Source: UBA961 sp049426725 | GTDB lineage: Bacteria > Bacteroidota > Ignavibacteria > Kapaibacteriales > UBA961 | Reading direction: 5' to 3' | Length of the DNA stretch: 64,000 bases | Assembly (NCBI GenBank): GCA_049426725.1 | Contig: JBMSYN010000002.1 | Span: 1-64,000, forward strand | Shown here: piece by piece, positions 16,948 to 26,369 of the stretch | How the letters are laid out: every line of letters begins with the position of its first letter | Numbering within the stretch: the first letter of the stretch is position 1 | Notes under the pieces: generated by a model | The model's input: the letters and a program-made list of their open reading frames with translations, nothing else | Told to the model about the DNA's origin: nothing | Databases searched by the model: none | Program-made: the position numbers and the translations under genes

Positions 16948-18093
16948 TTATTGTAGAATACCTCGTGCGATATCCCGGGCTTCCTTGTCTGCTGAGTCAA
17001 TATCGGAGATGGTTGGATTATCAACAATCGACATCATATTCAATGCACTTTCAATTGTTTGGGGTATTTGTAGAAATCTTGCCTTATTTTCCAAAAATGC
17101 TTGAACAGCTATTTCATTTGCCGCATTGAGAATTGCCGTCGCAGTGCCACCTCTTTGCATAGCATCAAAGGCAAGTCGCAAACAGGGAAAGCGTTCGGTG
17201 TCTGGCTTGAAAAATGAGAGATTTCCAGCTGTCAATAAATCTAGTTTTGGTAAATCAGCATGTCTTCTTTCGGGATGAAAGAGTGCATAGATGATTGGGA
17301 CTCGCATGTCCGGAGTACCCAATTGTGCTTTTACGGAGGCATCGCCAAATTGGACGAGGGAATGGATAATGCTTTGGGGATGAATCACAACTTCTATTTT
17401 TTCGGGAGCCAGATCAAAAAGCCAATGTGCTTCAATGACTTCAAATCCTTTATTCATGAGTGTTGCTGAATCAATCGTGATTTTTTGCCCCATCACCCAA
17501 TTCGGATGTTTTAAAGCTTGTTCTCTTGTGATGCTTTCAAATGAATCCGCATCCCATTCTCTGAAAGGTCCACCTGAAGCAGTGAGTATGATTTTGTCAA
17601 TCATTGATCGTTCTTCGCCTGCCATACATTGAAGAATCGCACTATGCTCACTATCGACAGCAAGAATTGGGACTCCTTTTTCTTTCGCGGATTTCATGAC
17701 GATTGCCCCGGCACTGACAAGTGTTTCTTTGTTTGCCAATGCGATCGTTGCGCCTTGCTCAATCGCCGCCAAAGTTGGTAATACCCCGCTGAAACCAACA
17801 AGTGCCTGCATCACGATATCATTTTCTGAATGGCTTGCTGCTGCGATGACGCCTTCTTCACCGCAAAGAATTTCACCTTTGAAAGAAGTATGTTGTTTGA
17901 ATTCTTTCCATGCTGCTTCATTGCTAATTGCAACGCCTTTGGGCGAGAATTCATGTGTCTGCTCTTCCAATTCTTTTATTCGCGTATTCGCGGTCAGAAA
18001 ATTAATTGAAAAGTCATTTCGAAATTTTCTGATGATGTCGAGAGTTTGTGTTCCAATTGAACCTGTTGATCCGAGTATTGTCAGAGTTCTCAC
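16948..18093 (-). CDS. dxr: 1-deoxy-D-xylulose 5-phosphate reductoisomerase
   Basis: Enzyme of 381 residues making 2-C-methyl-D-erythritol 4-phosphate in the non-mevalonate isoprenoid pathway, using NADPH and a divalent metal. The N-terminus has the dinucleotide motif GSTGSIGTQTLDII. The metal and substrate site segments LAVDSEHSAI, TASGGPFRE and MNKGFEVIEAHWLF are all present. The length is usual. It follows the exported protein gene in the same direction with only a 9-base gap. The 206 bases between its end and porX hold no gene that I can support. The polyprenyl synthase at 44114 would use the product pathway. Confidence 0.97.
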   Translation of the reverse strand: MRTLTILGSTGSIGTQTLDIIRKFRNDFSINFLTANTRIKELEEQTHEFSPKGVAISNEAAWKEFKQHTSFKGEILCGEEGVIAAASHSENDIVMQALVGFSGVLPTLAAIEQGATIALANKETLVSAGAIVMKSAKEKGVPILAVDSEHSAILQCMAGEERSMIDKIILTASGGPFREWDADSFESITREQALKHPNWVMGQKITIDSATLMNKGFEVIEAHWLFDLAPEKIEVVIHPQSIIHSLVQFGDASVKAQLGTPDMRVPIIYALFHPERRHADLPKLDLLTAGNLSFFKPDTERFPCLRLAFDAMQRGGTATAILNAANEIAVQAFLENKARFLQIPQTIESALNMMSIVDNPTISDIDSADKEARDIARGILQ

Positions 18094-18102
18094 ATTAAAT
18101 CC

Positions 18103-19047
18103 TCATTGAAATGGCAGCCATTGAATCTTCACTGCCGGTATGATTGCCGGCGCAGTGAACATGGCTAAACCTGCATCCATGGAATAGCGATCATTGCATA
18201 GCCGCAATCCCAAAAATCCTGCGGAATTTCTTGGACGCATGATGTCGGAGCACCACAATTCGGCAATCACTTTCGTATCATGTCGTGCAGTAAGCGAAAC
18301 ATCAAAGCCCAATCCAAAACCCAAAGAACCATTATTGAATCGAATGATTCCTGATCCCCATCTGCCAGCACTTGCTTCATAGACATCATTGGACCCCGTT
18401 TTGAAAAACAAAGCGGTGGTCAAAGTTGTTCTTGGCATGTGAAAAGAACCGGTCATATAAGCATGTTGCAATACATTCGCAGAATTTGCATAGATGAGTG
18501 AATATCCGCCTGCGAGAGTATAATGACCCGGTATGATGTCTTGCTGTTCTTCATAAAAAGTGTATTTCACATTTACATGTTTTCCTTGTTCATCGAATGA
18601 CAAACCGGGAATCAATGTGATGCCACCATTGATGGAGATATTCTCAAATCCGAACCCACATTGTGCAAATGCCAACTGAGTGAGGGAAACATACGCATTC
18701 TTTCCGATTGCATCACCTGTAGGCATGATATACAAAGAAGAGGAATGTCGATAAGCATTGCTCACTTGATCGATTTTTAAAAGCTCATCTGCATAAAGAG
18801 TGATATCACCGATGATGGTTTTCATCACGATTGATTCTATGATTGCAGAATCTTCACGAATTGTATTGTCACCCTTTTCTTTGTATTGTCCGGTCAATAT
18901 ATCTCCATTCATCAATCGAATGCGATATGATTGATCTTTTTTCAATTCGGCTGACTTGAACATCTGATTAGTGAATACTTCTTCCTCTGCAAACAATTGC
19001 AAGTGCATCAACATCATTGAGAATATGATCATGATTGCAAGATTCAT
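18103..19047 (-). CDS. exported protein of unknown function
   Basis: Protein of 314 residues that I do not recognise. The start at 19047 makes a 4-base ATGA overlap with the rlmN stop and gives a clean signal peptide (MNLAIMIIFSMMLMHLQLFA); the longer frame to 19098 would overlap rlmN coding sequence. A short N-terminal region, KDQSYRIRLMNGDILTGQYKE, looks like a small beta-barrel fold such as those sensing membrane-bound cues. The remainder has alternating beta strands and many aromatic residues, as in outer-membrane proteins. It lies between rlmN and dxr in one direction and is probably co-transcribed with them. Confidence 0.65.
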   Translation of the reverse strand: MNLAIMIIFSMMLMHLQLFAEEEVFTNQMFKSAELKKDQSYRIRLMNGDILTGQYKEKGDNTIREDSAIIESIVMKTIIGDITLYADELLKIDQVSNAYRHSSSLYIMPTGDAIGKNAYVSLTQLAFAQCGFGFENISINGGITLIPGLSFDEQGKHVNVKYTFYEEQQDIIPGHYTLAGGYSLIYANSANVLQHAYMTGSFHMPRTTLTTALFFKTGSNDVYEASAGRWGSGIIRFNNGSLGFGLGFDVSLTARHDTKVIAELWCSDIMRPRNSAGFLGLRLCNDRYSMDAGLAMFTAPAIIPAVKIQWLPFQ

Positions 19048-20177
19048 CCGATTGCTCCGGCGCTTCCACCTGCATGTGAGTAGGCGAGTTGACCACAAGC
19101 GGCGTCTATGTCCAAACCACTTGATGAGCGAATCATCACCGTGACATCTTGATTTCTCAATGCTTTGATGAATGCATGAAATGTGGATTCAGGTGCTGGC
19201 TTGAGCGAAGCGGATATCCCTTCGGGTGCAGTGAATTCAATGGTATGAAAAGGAATGACATTGACTTTTGATGGAACTCTTCTTGTCAATTTTGAAAGAC
19301 GCATGACATCATCTTGTGAATCATTGAAACCATCAAAGAGGATATATTCAAATGTGATTGGTTTTTTTGTCTTACGATAATAGTACTCCAATGCATCGCC
19401 TAGTTCTTTGAGGGAATACTTATTCGCAATGGGCATGATAGCTTCTCTTTGACCTTGCGTTGTTCCATGTAAAGACAGGGCAAGTTTTATGGAGCGAGAT
19501 TCATCAGCCAGACGAATTATTCCGGGTACAATGCCTGCTGTAGAGAGCGTTATATGCTTTGCTGTGATGAGAGCACTCTCCGGATGAGTGAGTATGTCAA
19601 CTGCTTTCATCACATTGTCATAATTCAGCATTGGCTCACCCATGCCCATGAAAACAATATTCGTGATGTCCGTTGAACAAATTTCCCTGGCTCTCATGTA
19701 TTGATCAACGATTTCAGCAGTTGCCAAATTTCTCTTGAGTTTCAATGTGGCTGTTGCGCAAAATGCGCATCCGAGAGCGCATCCAACTTGCGTTGAAATG
19801 CAAAGTGTGCGTCTTTTGGGTAAACCTTCTTCATTGATCATTTCGCTTGGAATCAATACCGTCTCCACTGCGGTATCATCCAAGAGTGTAAACAACATTT
19901 TCTTGGTACCATCTTCAGATACATGTACATCTTTTAATCGAATTGAATGATGATCACTTCCATATTTGTCCAATAGCGCATTTCTCAAATCCGCAGGCAG
20001 TGTATTGATGGTATCGAATGAAAAAGTTGTATTGTGATTTCTTGTATACAATGCATGAAACAATTGCTTGCCACGATAAGAAGGAAATCCATCTTCGTTC
20101 AACTTTGACGACAATTCATCAGAGGTGAAATTCCCGATGCATGACATTGCCGGATGTGATTCATTCAATTGTTTCAT
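19044..20177 (-). CDS. rlmN: dual-specificity RNA methyltransferase RlmN
   Basis: Radical SAM enzyme of 377 residues that makes 2-methyladenosine at A2503 of 23S rRNA and A37 of some tRNAs. The CxxxCxxC cluster motif GCALGCAFC holds Cys133, 137 and 140. The second catalytic Cys, at about 361 in DIDAACGQLA, is conserved. GMGEPMLNYDNV and the HHxT-like LSLHGTTQGQRE are typical. A terminator for the upstream ompA gene lies just before the start. The stop overlaps the exported protein gene by 4 bases. Confidence 0.97.
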   Translation of the reverse strand: MKQLNESHPAMSCIGNFTSDELSSKLNEDGFPSYRGKQLFHALYTRNHNTTFSFDTINTLPADLRNALLDKYGSDHHSIRLKDVHVSEDGTKKMLFTLLDDTAVETVLIPSEMINEEGLPKRRTLCISTQVGCALGCAFCATATLKLKRNLATAEIVDQYMRAREICSTDITNIVFMGMGEPMLNYDNVMKAVDILTHPESALITAKHITLSTAGIVPGIIRLADESRSIKLALSLHGTTQGQREAIMPIANKYSLKELGDALEYYYRKTKKPITFEYILFDGFNDSQDDVMRLSKLTRRVPSKVNVIPFHTIEFTAPEGISASLKPAPESTFHAFIKALRNQDVTVMIRSSSGLDIDAACGQLAYSHAGGSAGAIG

Positions 20178-20193
20178 GAAAGGTTTTGCCTAG

Positions 20194-20231
20194 AAAAAAA
20201 ACCGGCGAAAGGGATTCCCCTCGCGCCGGTT
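20194..20231 (-). terminator. rho-independent terminator after the OmpA-family gene
   Basis: The minus-strand transcript has AACCGGCG paired with CGCCGGTT, 8 bp, with an inner AGGG/CCCT helix in the loop, followed by a run of eight T. It lies 20 bases after the OmpA stop at 20252. Confidence 0.9.
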
Positions 20232-20251
20232 ACATGAAGTTGTGTATGCAC

Positions 20252-22138
20252 TTACTTTCTTGGTGTTTCAACAAATATTTGAACTGTTCTTGAAAGCACT
20301 CTACCTGTCGGAATGCCATTATCGAAGATTTCTACATCTTCGCCACGACCAGAGACCTCATATCGAACTTGGGGAGCAATTTGCTCCAAAATGTCGCGAG
20401 TAGCATTTGCTCTTTGCGAAGCAAGAGAACGATTATATACCGGTGCGCCAATTCTGTCCGTATAGCCAATTATTTTTACAACTGAGGTTGGTTTGATTAC
20501 CGGTCCAACTCGGTTTTTCAAGATCTCCGCATTCTCTGCAGAAATCTCAGCTTTGTCAAAATCAAACAATATCAATGAAAACTTTGTGACCATCATATCC
20601 GGTGTGGGCTGTACGGATGGCATTGTTTTGGTCATGTAATCAACAGGAATGGATCCATTCACAGTTGAGTTTGTTCCATTGCCGTTCACTGTTGTAAGTG
20701 TGTAATCTATGGGCACTTGTGCATTTGATAAATCATTGGTGCGAATTACCCAGCGTTGTGGTGTGGGTGAACCTGCTCCAACCAATTCTTTTAAAGATCT
20801 GCCCGCTTGAGAAACATTGAGAGTCCAACTACTAATACTGGTTGTATCGAAATCCTTTGGTCTAAATTCAATCAATTCTGGTTTTGCCCAGCGACTTTCA
20901 TCTCCTCGAATGGTGATTGGCTCGAGAATGTCAAAACTTGAAGATTTGATGGTTACTCTTCTGTTTTCACTCATGCCATCTTTTAAGTTCTTTGCAGTAG
21001 GTACATCCGGCAAATTCTTGGAGGTAGTTGTAATGCGGTTAGCATCTATACCATAATTTGATGTCAAATAGGATTTTACATTTTCGGCTCTGCGTAATGC
21101 CAGACCTTTTTTTGATTCAGTTTTGCCATCAATTGATCCAACTAAGCTGATAGTTGCATCGGGATTGGCACGCATGCGAAACCCGATGATGTCCATTGTT
21201 CTTTTATTGATTTCAATAGCATCTTGAGGTAGTGCTTCCATGATGAATTGTCCGCGTGCATCACCACTATTAGTTAACTGCAATTCCGGATCGGGTTTTT
21301 CGCTATTCAATCCAAAGAAAATGAATGGCACAAATGGATACATTTCGGAATATTGGATGTCTTCAACTTTCAAACCTGATTCCAACACGCGATACTCACC
21401 AGCATCATCATAATAACCAACTTCAACATTTGCTGTATTTGCATTTGCGACTGGTTTGGGGTCTGGTTTTTTGCTGCTTGGTCCAAGTGTAATTGAAACT
21501 CCAAGGCGCAATTGATCTACTCCCCATGGTTGTAAGGCGGAGCTAAAATCTCCCAAAGATTTTCTGTAAGTGATTTCAGGTGCAATCGTATAGCCCCAGG
21601 CCTTCATTGGAATTCCTGCTCCGAGGAAAATTGCCAAGCGATCTTTCGTGCCTTCTATGGTTGAGTATGCAGTCGAAGAAACAGGATTGCTTGCAAGATT
21701 TTCAGTATACTCACTCGTCAATCGTGAACCATATTCAAAACCAGCCAAAACATATGCAGGACTATCATTGAACAATTCATTGATTTTAACACCTGCTGAA
21801 ATTTCCAACATTGTGATGTTTGCACTGAAGGTGTTTTGACGATTCGAATCAAGTCCTTCAATCAAATCAGCTCCCATTCCATGTATGCCGACTCTGCCGG
21901 TCAATCTGAATGTTTTGTCTAAACTATAATCGGCAAAACCACCCCCATGAAATCCCATGGATGTTGCGGAGACAGAATATTTTCCTCCTGAGTCTGAATT
22001 AAAATCAGGAGCATGGAAATTGTAATTCAATCCACCATAAATCCCAAATTCAAATTTCTTGACAGGGGATTTTTGATTTTGTGCAAATGCACTAATGGAT
22101 AGCAAAATACCAAGGAGTGTTACTGGAATGAATCTCAT
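20252..22138 (-). CDS. large OmpA-family outer-membrane protein with two OmpA-like domains
   Basis: Protein of 628 residues. The signal peptide is at 1-19 (ending SAFAQ). Residues about 25-225 are a beta-barrel. Two peptidoglycan-binding-like OmpA domains follow. One is at about 300-395, with LALRRAENVKSYL, the GID turn and ENRRVTI. The second, fuller one is at about 525-625, with DFDKAEISAENAEIL, IIGYTDRIGAPVYNRSLASQRA and the final LSRTVQIFVE. Between them is a region of about 130 residues of unknown fold. OmpA domains tie the outer membrane to the cell wall. A terminator follows the gene; it forms its own transcription unit. Confidence 0.88.
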   Translation of the reverse strand: MRFIPVTLLGILLSISAFAQNQKSPVKKFEFGIYGGLNYNFHAPDFNSDSGGKYSVSATSMGFHGGGFADYSLDKTFRLTGRVGIHGMGADLIEGLDSNRQNTFSANITMLEISAGVKINELFNDSPAYVLAGFEYGSRLTSEYTENLASNPVSSTAYSTIEGTKDRLAIFLGAGIPMKAWGYTIAPEITYRKSLGDFSSALQPWGVDQLRLGVSITLGPSSKKPDPKPVANANTANVEVGYYDDAGEYRVLESGLKVEDIQYSEMYPFVPFIFFGLNSEKPDPELQLTNSGDARGQFIMEALPQDAIEINKRTMDIIGFRMRANPDATISLVGSIDGKTESKKGLALRRAENVKSYLTSNYGIDANRITTTSKNLPDVPTAKNLKDGMSENRRVTIKSSSFDILEPITIRGDESRWAKPELIEFRPKDFDTTSISSWTLNVSQAGRSLKELVGAGSPTPQRWVIRTNDLSNAQVPIDYTLTTVNGNGTNSTVNGSIPVDYMTKTMPSVQPTPDMMVTKFSLILFDFDKAEISAENAEILKNRVGPVIKPTSVVKIIGYTDRIGAPVYNRSLASQRANATRDILEQIAPQVRYEVSGRGEDVEIFDNGIPTGRVLSRTVQIFVETPRK

Positions 22139-22352
22139 GAGGTATATGTGTCCTAAAGATTGAGAAATGAGGGTTTTAGACGATTATCCCACAAATTATT
22201 TTGTACAAAAATGCTGAATTGTTTTGAATTCATTGCACTTTGATTATCCCTTTTCAAGGGGTTCTGCCATTATTTTGCAAACTCAATCCCATTTACTTCA
22301 AAAAAGTGGCTGATTCTCCATCAAAACTCTTGAAGCACAAACATTATATAAG

Positions 22353-22913
22353 TCAATCGGGATTTGCCCATCGAGGAGATAAAGTAAGAATATGTGCATG
22401 GATTGGACAGTCTTCTCTGTGAGCTCCTTCTAAATACCCCGTGCTCATGAGAAATTCATTCACGATTTCACCACCGGTGAATTTGAATGTTTTTTTGAAC
22501 AGTTTGGTCCATTCGGTTTTAGACAAAGGATGATGCGCATTAAGCCAATTCATGAAAGTACCATGCTCTTGCTGTAATGAACGAATCACACCTGCATTGT
22601 GTATGACTGCCATAATTTTGAGTCGATTACGAATGATGGATTGATCTGACATCAATCGTTGAACATCATTATCATCGTAGTTGGCAACGGTCGCTATATC
22701 AAAGCCATGAAATGCATCACGAAAATGATAGCGTTTTTTTAAGATTGTAAGCCAAGACAAACCGGCTTGATTGATTTCCAAACACATGCGCTCAAAAAGT
22801 GCATTGTCTGAATCCAATGGATAGCCATATTCAGTATCGTGATATTCCACATGTAGGGGAGAGCATTGTTCTTGAAGAACATAAGCGCAATAAGAGGGAG
22901 CTGCTGCATTCAT
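22353..22913 (-). CDS. tag: DNA-3-methyladenine glycosylase I
   Basis: Base-excision repair glycosylase of 186 residues that removes 3-methyladenine. The segments YHDTEYGYPLDSDNALFERM, QAGLSWLTILKKR and FDIATVANY are family hallmarks. Probable zinc ligands are present: Cys and His in the first 25 residues, and His and Cys in GAHREDCPIHA near the C-terminus. The 214-base gap to the OmpA gene holds no gene that I can support. Confidence 0.94.
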   Translation of the reverse strand: MNAAAPSYCAYVLQEQCSPLHVEYHDTEYGYPLDSDNALFERMCLEINQAGLSWLTILKKRYHFRDAFHGFDIATVANYDDNDVQRLMSDQSIIRNRLKIMAVIHNAGVIRSLQQEHGTFMNWLNAHHPLSKTEWTKLFKKTFKFTGGEIVNEFLMSTGYLEGAHREDCPIHAHILTLSPRWANPD

Positions 22914-22950
22914 GGTATGGAATTTCCTTTATGATGCAGAATAAAGTGAG

Positions 22951-23023
<73 letters not shown>

Positions 23024-23036
23024 TGTTGCAGATTCA

Positions 23037-23849
23037 TCAATTAAACAATCCAATCATGAAGCCGATTTGAAATGCCAATCCGGATGCATTTATGCCGGAA
23101 GGTACATTGTTCAGGATTGTTTTTCCATTTTCTTCCCAATCACCCATGAAACTAATCGCATAGCCGGCATGTGCTCTCACTGTGACAATTCTGGGTTTGT
23201 CATTGCCAAGCAAAGCAGGAGCAAATTCCACGCTCAAACCAGGATTGATCATGAAATAGTCATTGCTCAATGAATGATTGAATACATTTTCATCGTCAGG
23301 AGTGCCACCAATTACATTATTCAAAGTATTTACTCCTTGAGCATATTGGGATGTTACGATTTCCATTGTACCCCATCCACCGGAAATGCCAGGCAAAAGA
23401 TAGAGTGATTTTGCAAGTGAAAAAGCATAATCAAAACCGAATCCGGTAAATGCATTTGATAAGGTTACGGAACGATTATAATCTTTATTATTCACATTAA
23501 AAGTTTTATCAGGCGTTGCTGCACTTCCACCAAGATTTGTGATTGAAATGCGAACATTTGGAATGATTCCAATTGTTGCTACTCCCATCGCACCGTTCAT
23601 GGTTATTGGTGTTGAAAATTCACTAAATCCTGCGCTTGCGATTTGAGAATTCACATCACTGAGATTTGGAGAAAACAATGATATCATGAAACCACCGCCC
23701 ACACCAAAATATGGGACTTTCTCTTCTTGAATGACTGTTTCTTCGAATGTCAATTCATCAAGTCTATCATCCTGTGCTTGGAGCAGAAAACTGCTCACTA
23801 GAAACATTGCCAAACTCATCAAGACCAATTTGATTCTCATACTGTTCAT
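23037..23849 (-). CDS. exported outer-membrane-like protein
   Basis: Unrecognised protein of about 270 residues. The chosen start (MNSMRIK) leaves room for a leader after the promoter-like box at 23885; the frame reaches 23879. A signal peptide ends near LLQAQDD. The rest has glycine-rich beta strands (YFGVGGGFMISLF, FGFDYAFSLAKSLYLLPG), consistent with a small beta-barrel, and ends AFQIGFMIGLFN. It lies directly next to tRNA-Ile2. The substrate and role are unknown. Confidence 0.7.
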   Translation of the reverse strand: MNSMRIKLVLMSLAMFLVSSFLLQAQDDRLDELTFEETVIQEEKVPYFGVGGGFMISLFSPNLSDVNSQIASAGFSEFSTPITMNGAMGVATIGIIPNVRISITNLGGSAATPDKTFNVNNKDYNRSVTLSNAFTGFGFDYAFSLAKSLYLLPGISGGWGTMEIVTSQYAQGVNTLNNVIGGTPDDENVFNHSLSNDYFMINPGLSVEFAPALLGNDKPRIVTVRAHAGYAISFMGDWEENGKTILNNVPSGINASGLAFQIGFMIGLFN

Positions 23850-23884
23850 CCGAATGTGTGAAATGGAATCAGTAAACAAGACTG

Positions 23885-23892
23885 CAAAAATA
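23885..23892 (-). promoter_or_regulatory. promoter -7 box (TATTTTTG) for the outer-membrane-like protein
   Basis: An exact TAnnTTTG match on the minus strand, 35 bases before the start at 23849. No clear -33 TTG is seen. Confidence 0.45.
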
Positions 23893-23921
23893 GGGAATTC
23901 TTCGATTGTTTTTTGTATTTG

Positions 23922-24701
23922 TCATAACCCCTTGAAATTAGCTTGTCTTTTGTCCAAAAATGCAGCAGTTCCCTCTTTAAAGTCCTCTGTACCGCAAATT
24001 TCTCCAAAGTGCCGCGCTTCACTCTCCATTCCTTCAGGAGTATTCAAGTCTATCGCAGAACGAATTGCAGCAATGCTCGCAGAAATCGCCAATGGTGCTT
24101 TGGAGGCAATCAACTCGGCGATCTTCATGCATTCCTCAAGCAATGACTCGACAGTAAAAAGTCGATTTACCAATCCAATGCGTAATGCCTCATCTGCATT
24201 GATGATATTTCCTGTTAATATCAGCTCGGTGGCTTGTGCAGAGCCAACAAGTTTCGTGAGTCTTTGTGTGCCTCCATAACCGGGAATTATGCCCAAGTTT
24301 ACTTCCGGCTGACCAAATTTTGCCATTGGAGATGCAAAACGCATATGACATGCAAGCGCGAGTTCGCAACCACCGCCGAGAGCAAATCCATTGACTGCGG
24401 CAATGACGGGTTTTGTCATATATTCCAATTCCGTGAATATTGCTTGGCCAAATCTTGCAAAATCTGCTCCTGTTTGGGCATTTTGCTCATGCAATTGCGC
24501 GATGTCTGCACCGGCAGCGAATGCTTTGCCCGATCCGGTAATGATTATTGCTCGACATTTTTCTGAATTTGCACAAAATTGGAGCGCTTTTTGCAGCTCA
24601 TTCAATAAGGTGGCGTTTAAGGCGTTTAACTTATCCGGCCTATTGAGCGTTATAAGGCATATATGGCCTTTTTCTTCAAAAATTATTGTTTCAAAGTTCA
24701 T
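23922..24701 (-). CDS. enoyl-CoA hydratase/isomerase family protein
   Basis: Crotonase-fold protein of 259 residues that adds water to trans-2-enoyl-CoA in fatty-acid oxidation or related routes. Both catalytic glutamates of true hydratases are present: Glu113 in GGGCELA and Glu133 in GQPEVNLG, with the oxyanion loop AAGADIAQL and PGYGGTQRL. The ATG at 24701 has AAGGA nine bases upstream and gives the usual length; the frame extends to 24752 without support. The physiological substrate is not determined by sequence. Confidence 0.92.
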   Translation of the reverse strand: MNFETIIFEEKGHICLITLNRPDKLNALNATLLNELQKALQFCANSEKCRAIIITGSGKAFAAGADIAQLHEQNAQTGADFARFGQAIFTELEYMTKPVIAAVNGFALGGGCELALACHMRFASPMAKFGQPEVNLGIIPGYGGTQRLTKLVGSAQATELILTGNIINADEALRIGLVNRLFTVESLLEECMKIAELIASKAPLAISASIAAIRSAIDLNTPEGMESEARHFGEICGTEDFKEGTAAFLDKRQANFKGL

Positions 24702-24770
24702 GTCACCAATCCTTGACGGTGAAAAATTATGTCTAAAGGCACAATTTAGCATTTTTCGCCGTATGAGGAT

Positions 24771-26315
24771 ATGTTGCTTTCAGTGAGATTTCAAATGCGT
24801 TCATACTTAATGATATGTTGTTCTTGGATTCTGGCATTCACCCTGTTGATGCCCATCACAGATATTGATGCTGCTTCCCGAAAGAAAGGCAAATCCACAT
24901 CTTCTCGTTCATCAAAAAAGAAATCGTCCAAGAGTTCAAAAAAGTCCTCACGGTCTTCCAAAAAGGGATCCAAAAAAGGACGTCATTCAAAAAAGCGAAG
25001 ATCGGGAAGATCTTCAGGTTCTGCCGGACATAATCAATTTGTTTCGGTAAATGGCAGACAAGTCTTTATTGAAGATACGATGATTGCCCCGGGTTTGCGA
25101 TATATGCATTTCTTGTATGGCCCTCTCAATCATCCTGTGTATGCGGTTGAAATGGATGTGAATGACCCGACATTAAAAATTGGTGTCATCAAAGGCATGA
25201 ATAAAAATGATGGGTTGGAACGCATTGGCGATATGTTCATGCGTATCGACACAACTGTGAGAGATAGTTTGCTCTCTGCTGTCAATGCTAATTTTTGGAG
25301 AGCATATCGTAATACTGCAATTGGACCACTCGTTCTCAATGGCGAGGTGATTCAAATGGGGAATGAGAAAAAATGGACAAGTGCTTTCTTTGATTCAAAA
25401 AACAAAATGTATCTCGGTAGATATGATTTACAAGGCGTGATTAGAACGGAAAGTGGTGAGAAATATCGTATTTCTTATACAAATGAAAGACCTGGCAATG
25501 ATGGAATTGCTGTGTATAATCTTTATGGTGGAACATCGATACCGCATGTACCAAATATGCAATTGGACAAAGCGGCTGCGGAATTTTTGGAGAATAGACC
25601 TCAATCTGCAGAGGATTCCACTGAAGAAGAATTGGATATGGAACAATTGAAAGCGGAATTGGCTGAGATGAAAAGGCAATCAAACATTGAATATCCTTTG
25701 ATCAAAGTGCAAGTTCGTTTTCTTCGCACACCCACCGTGAATAAAGAGGTGCCCTGTTTGGTGAATGCCGTCGATACGGGAACGGTTGCAATGCCTTTGC
25801 GAGGTGCAATCATTTCTCTCGGAAGAGATTTCCCTGCAGATAAATTGCCTGTTGCCGGTGATACATTGTTTATCAGATATTATACTGCTGAAAAAGACAC
25901 CATTCCTTTCGTTCAAGCAGTATGTGGTACACCTCGTTTAATCGAGGCGGGAGAAGTGCGTCAGCAAGCTATAAGCGAAGGTGCTCGCAATAGCAGATTC
26001 ATCGGTCATAATCTTCCGAGAACTGCCATTGGAACCAATACGAGAAAAACAAAAAATTGGTTGGTGCTTGTTGATCCATCTGGAAAAGGGAGAGGTGCAA
26101 CATTGGATCAAATGGGAGCAATCATGAGAAAGCTTGGCGCTCATGATGCATTGAATCTTGATGGTGGCGGCTCCTCTATGATGATGGTATGTGGTGAGAA
26201 TGTTTGCAATAGCTCACGAGTGCCGAGCGGAAGAAGAATATCTTGTGCTCTTGCTATTTTCAGAAAGCAAAAAGTATTGCGAGAGCGACTGCAAGATCAA
26301 AATCAAACAGAATAA
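24771..26315 (+). CDS. exported phosphodiester glycosidase (NAGPA) family protein
   Basis: Protein of 514 residues, or 506 if the ATG at 24795 is used. A signal peptide ends near DIDAAS. A strongly basic tract of about 50 residues built of Lys and Ser (KKSSKSSKKSSRSSKK and similar) follows. The C-terminal 200 residues are a phosphodiester glycosidase domain with PRTAIG, LVLVDPSGKGRGATLDQMG, ALNLDGGGSSMM and SGRRISCALAIF. In eukaryotes this family uncovers mannose 6-phosphate; bacterial members are thought to act on wall or exopolysaccharide phosphodiesters. The Lys/Ser tract may bind wall polymers or nucleic acid, which is an inference. Confidence 0.87.
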   Translation: MLLSVRFQMRSYLMICCSWILAFTLLMPITDIDAASRKKGKSTSSRSSKKKSSKSSKKSSRSSKKGSKKGRHSKKRRSGRSSGSAGHNQFVSVNGRQVFIEDTMIAPGLRYMHFLYGPLNHPVYAVEMDVNDPTLKIGVIKGMNKNDGLERIGDMFMRIDTTVRDSLLSAVNANFWRAYRNTAIGPLVLNGEVIQMGNEKKWTSAFFDSKNKMYLGRYDLQGVIRTESGEKYRISYTNERPGNDGIAVYNLYGGTSIPHVPNMQLDKAAAEFLENRPQSAEDSTEEELDMEQLKAELAEMKRQSNIEYPLIKVQVRFLRTPTVNKEVPCLVNAVDTGTVAMPLRGAIISLGRDFPADKLPVAGDTLFIRYYTAEKDTIPFVQAVCGTPRLIEAGEVRQQAISEGARNSRFIGHNLPRTAIGTNTRKTKNWLVLVDPSGKGRGATLDQMGAIMRKLGAHDALNLDGGGSSMMMVCGENVCNSSRVPSGRRISCALAIFRKQKVLRERLQDQNQTE

Positions 26316-26352
26316 AAAAACGGGATGACTTGATAAAGTCATCCCGTTTTTC
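26314..26352. terminator. bidirectional terminator
   Basis: ACGGGATGACTT and AAGTCATCCCGT form a 12-bp stem with a short loop, flanked by A7 upstream and T5 downstream. It serves both the phosphodiester glycosidase gene (plus) and the NlpC/P60 gene (minus), which converge here. Confidence 0.9.
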
Positions 26353-26369
26353 ATATGTTCTTTATTTGA

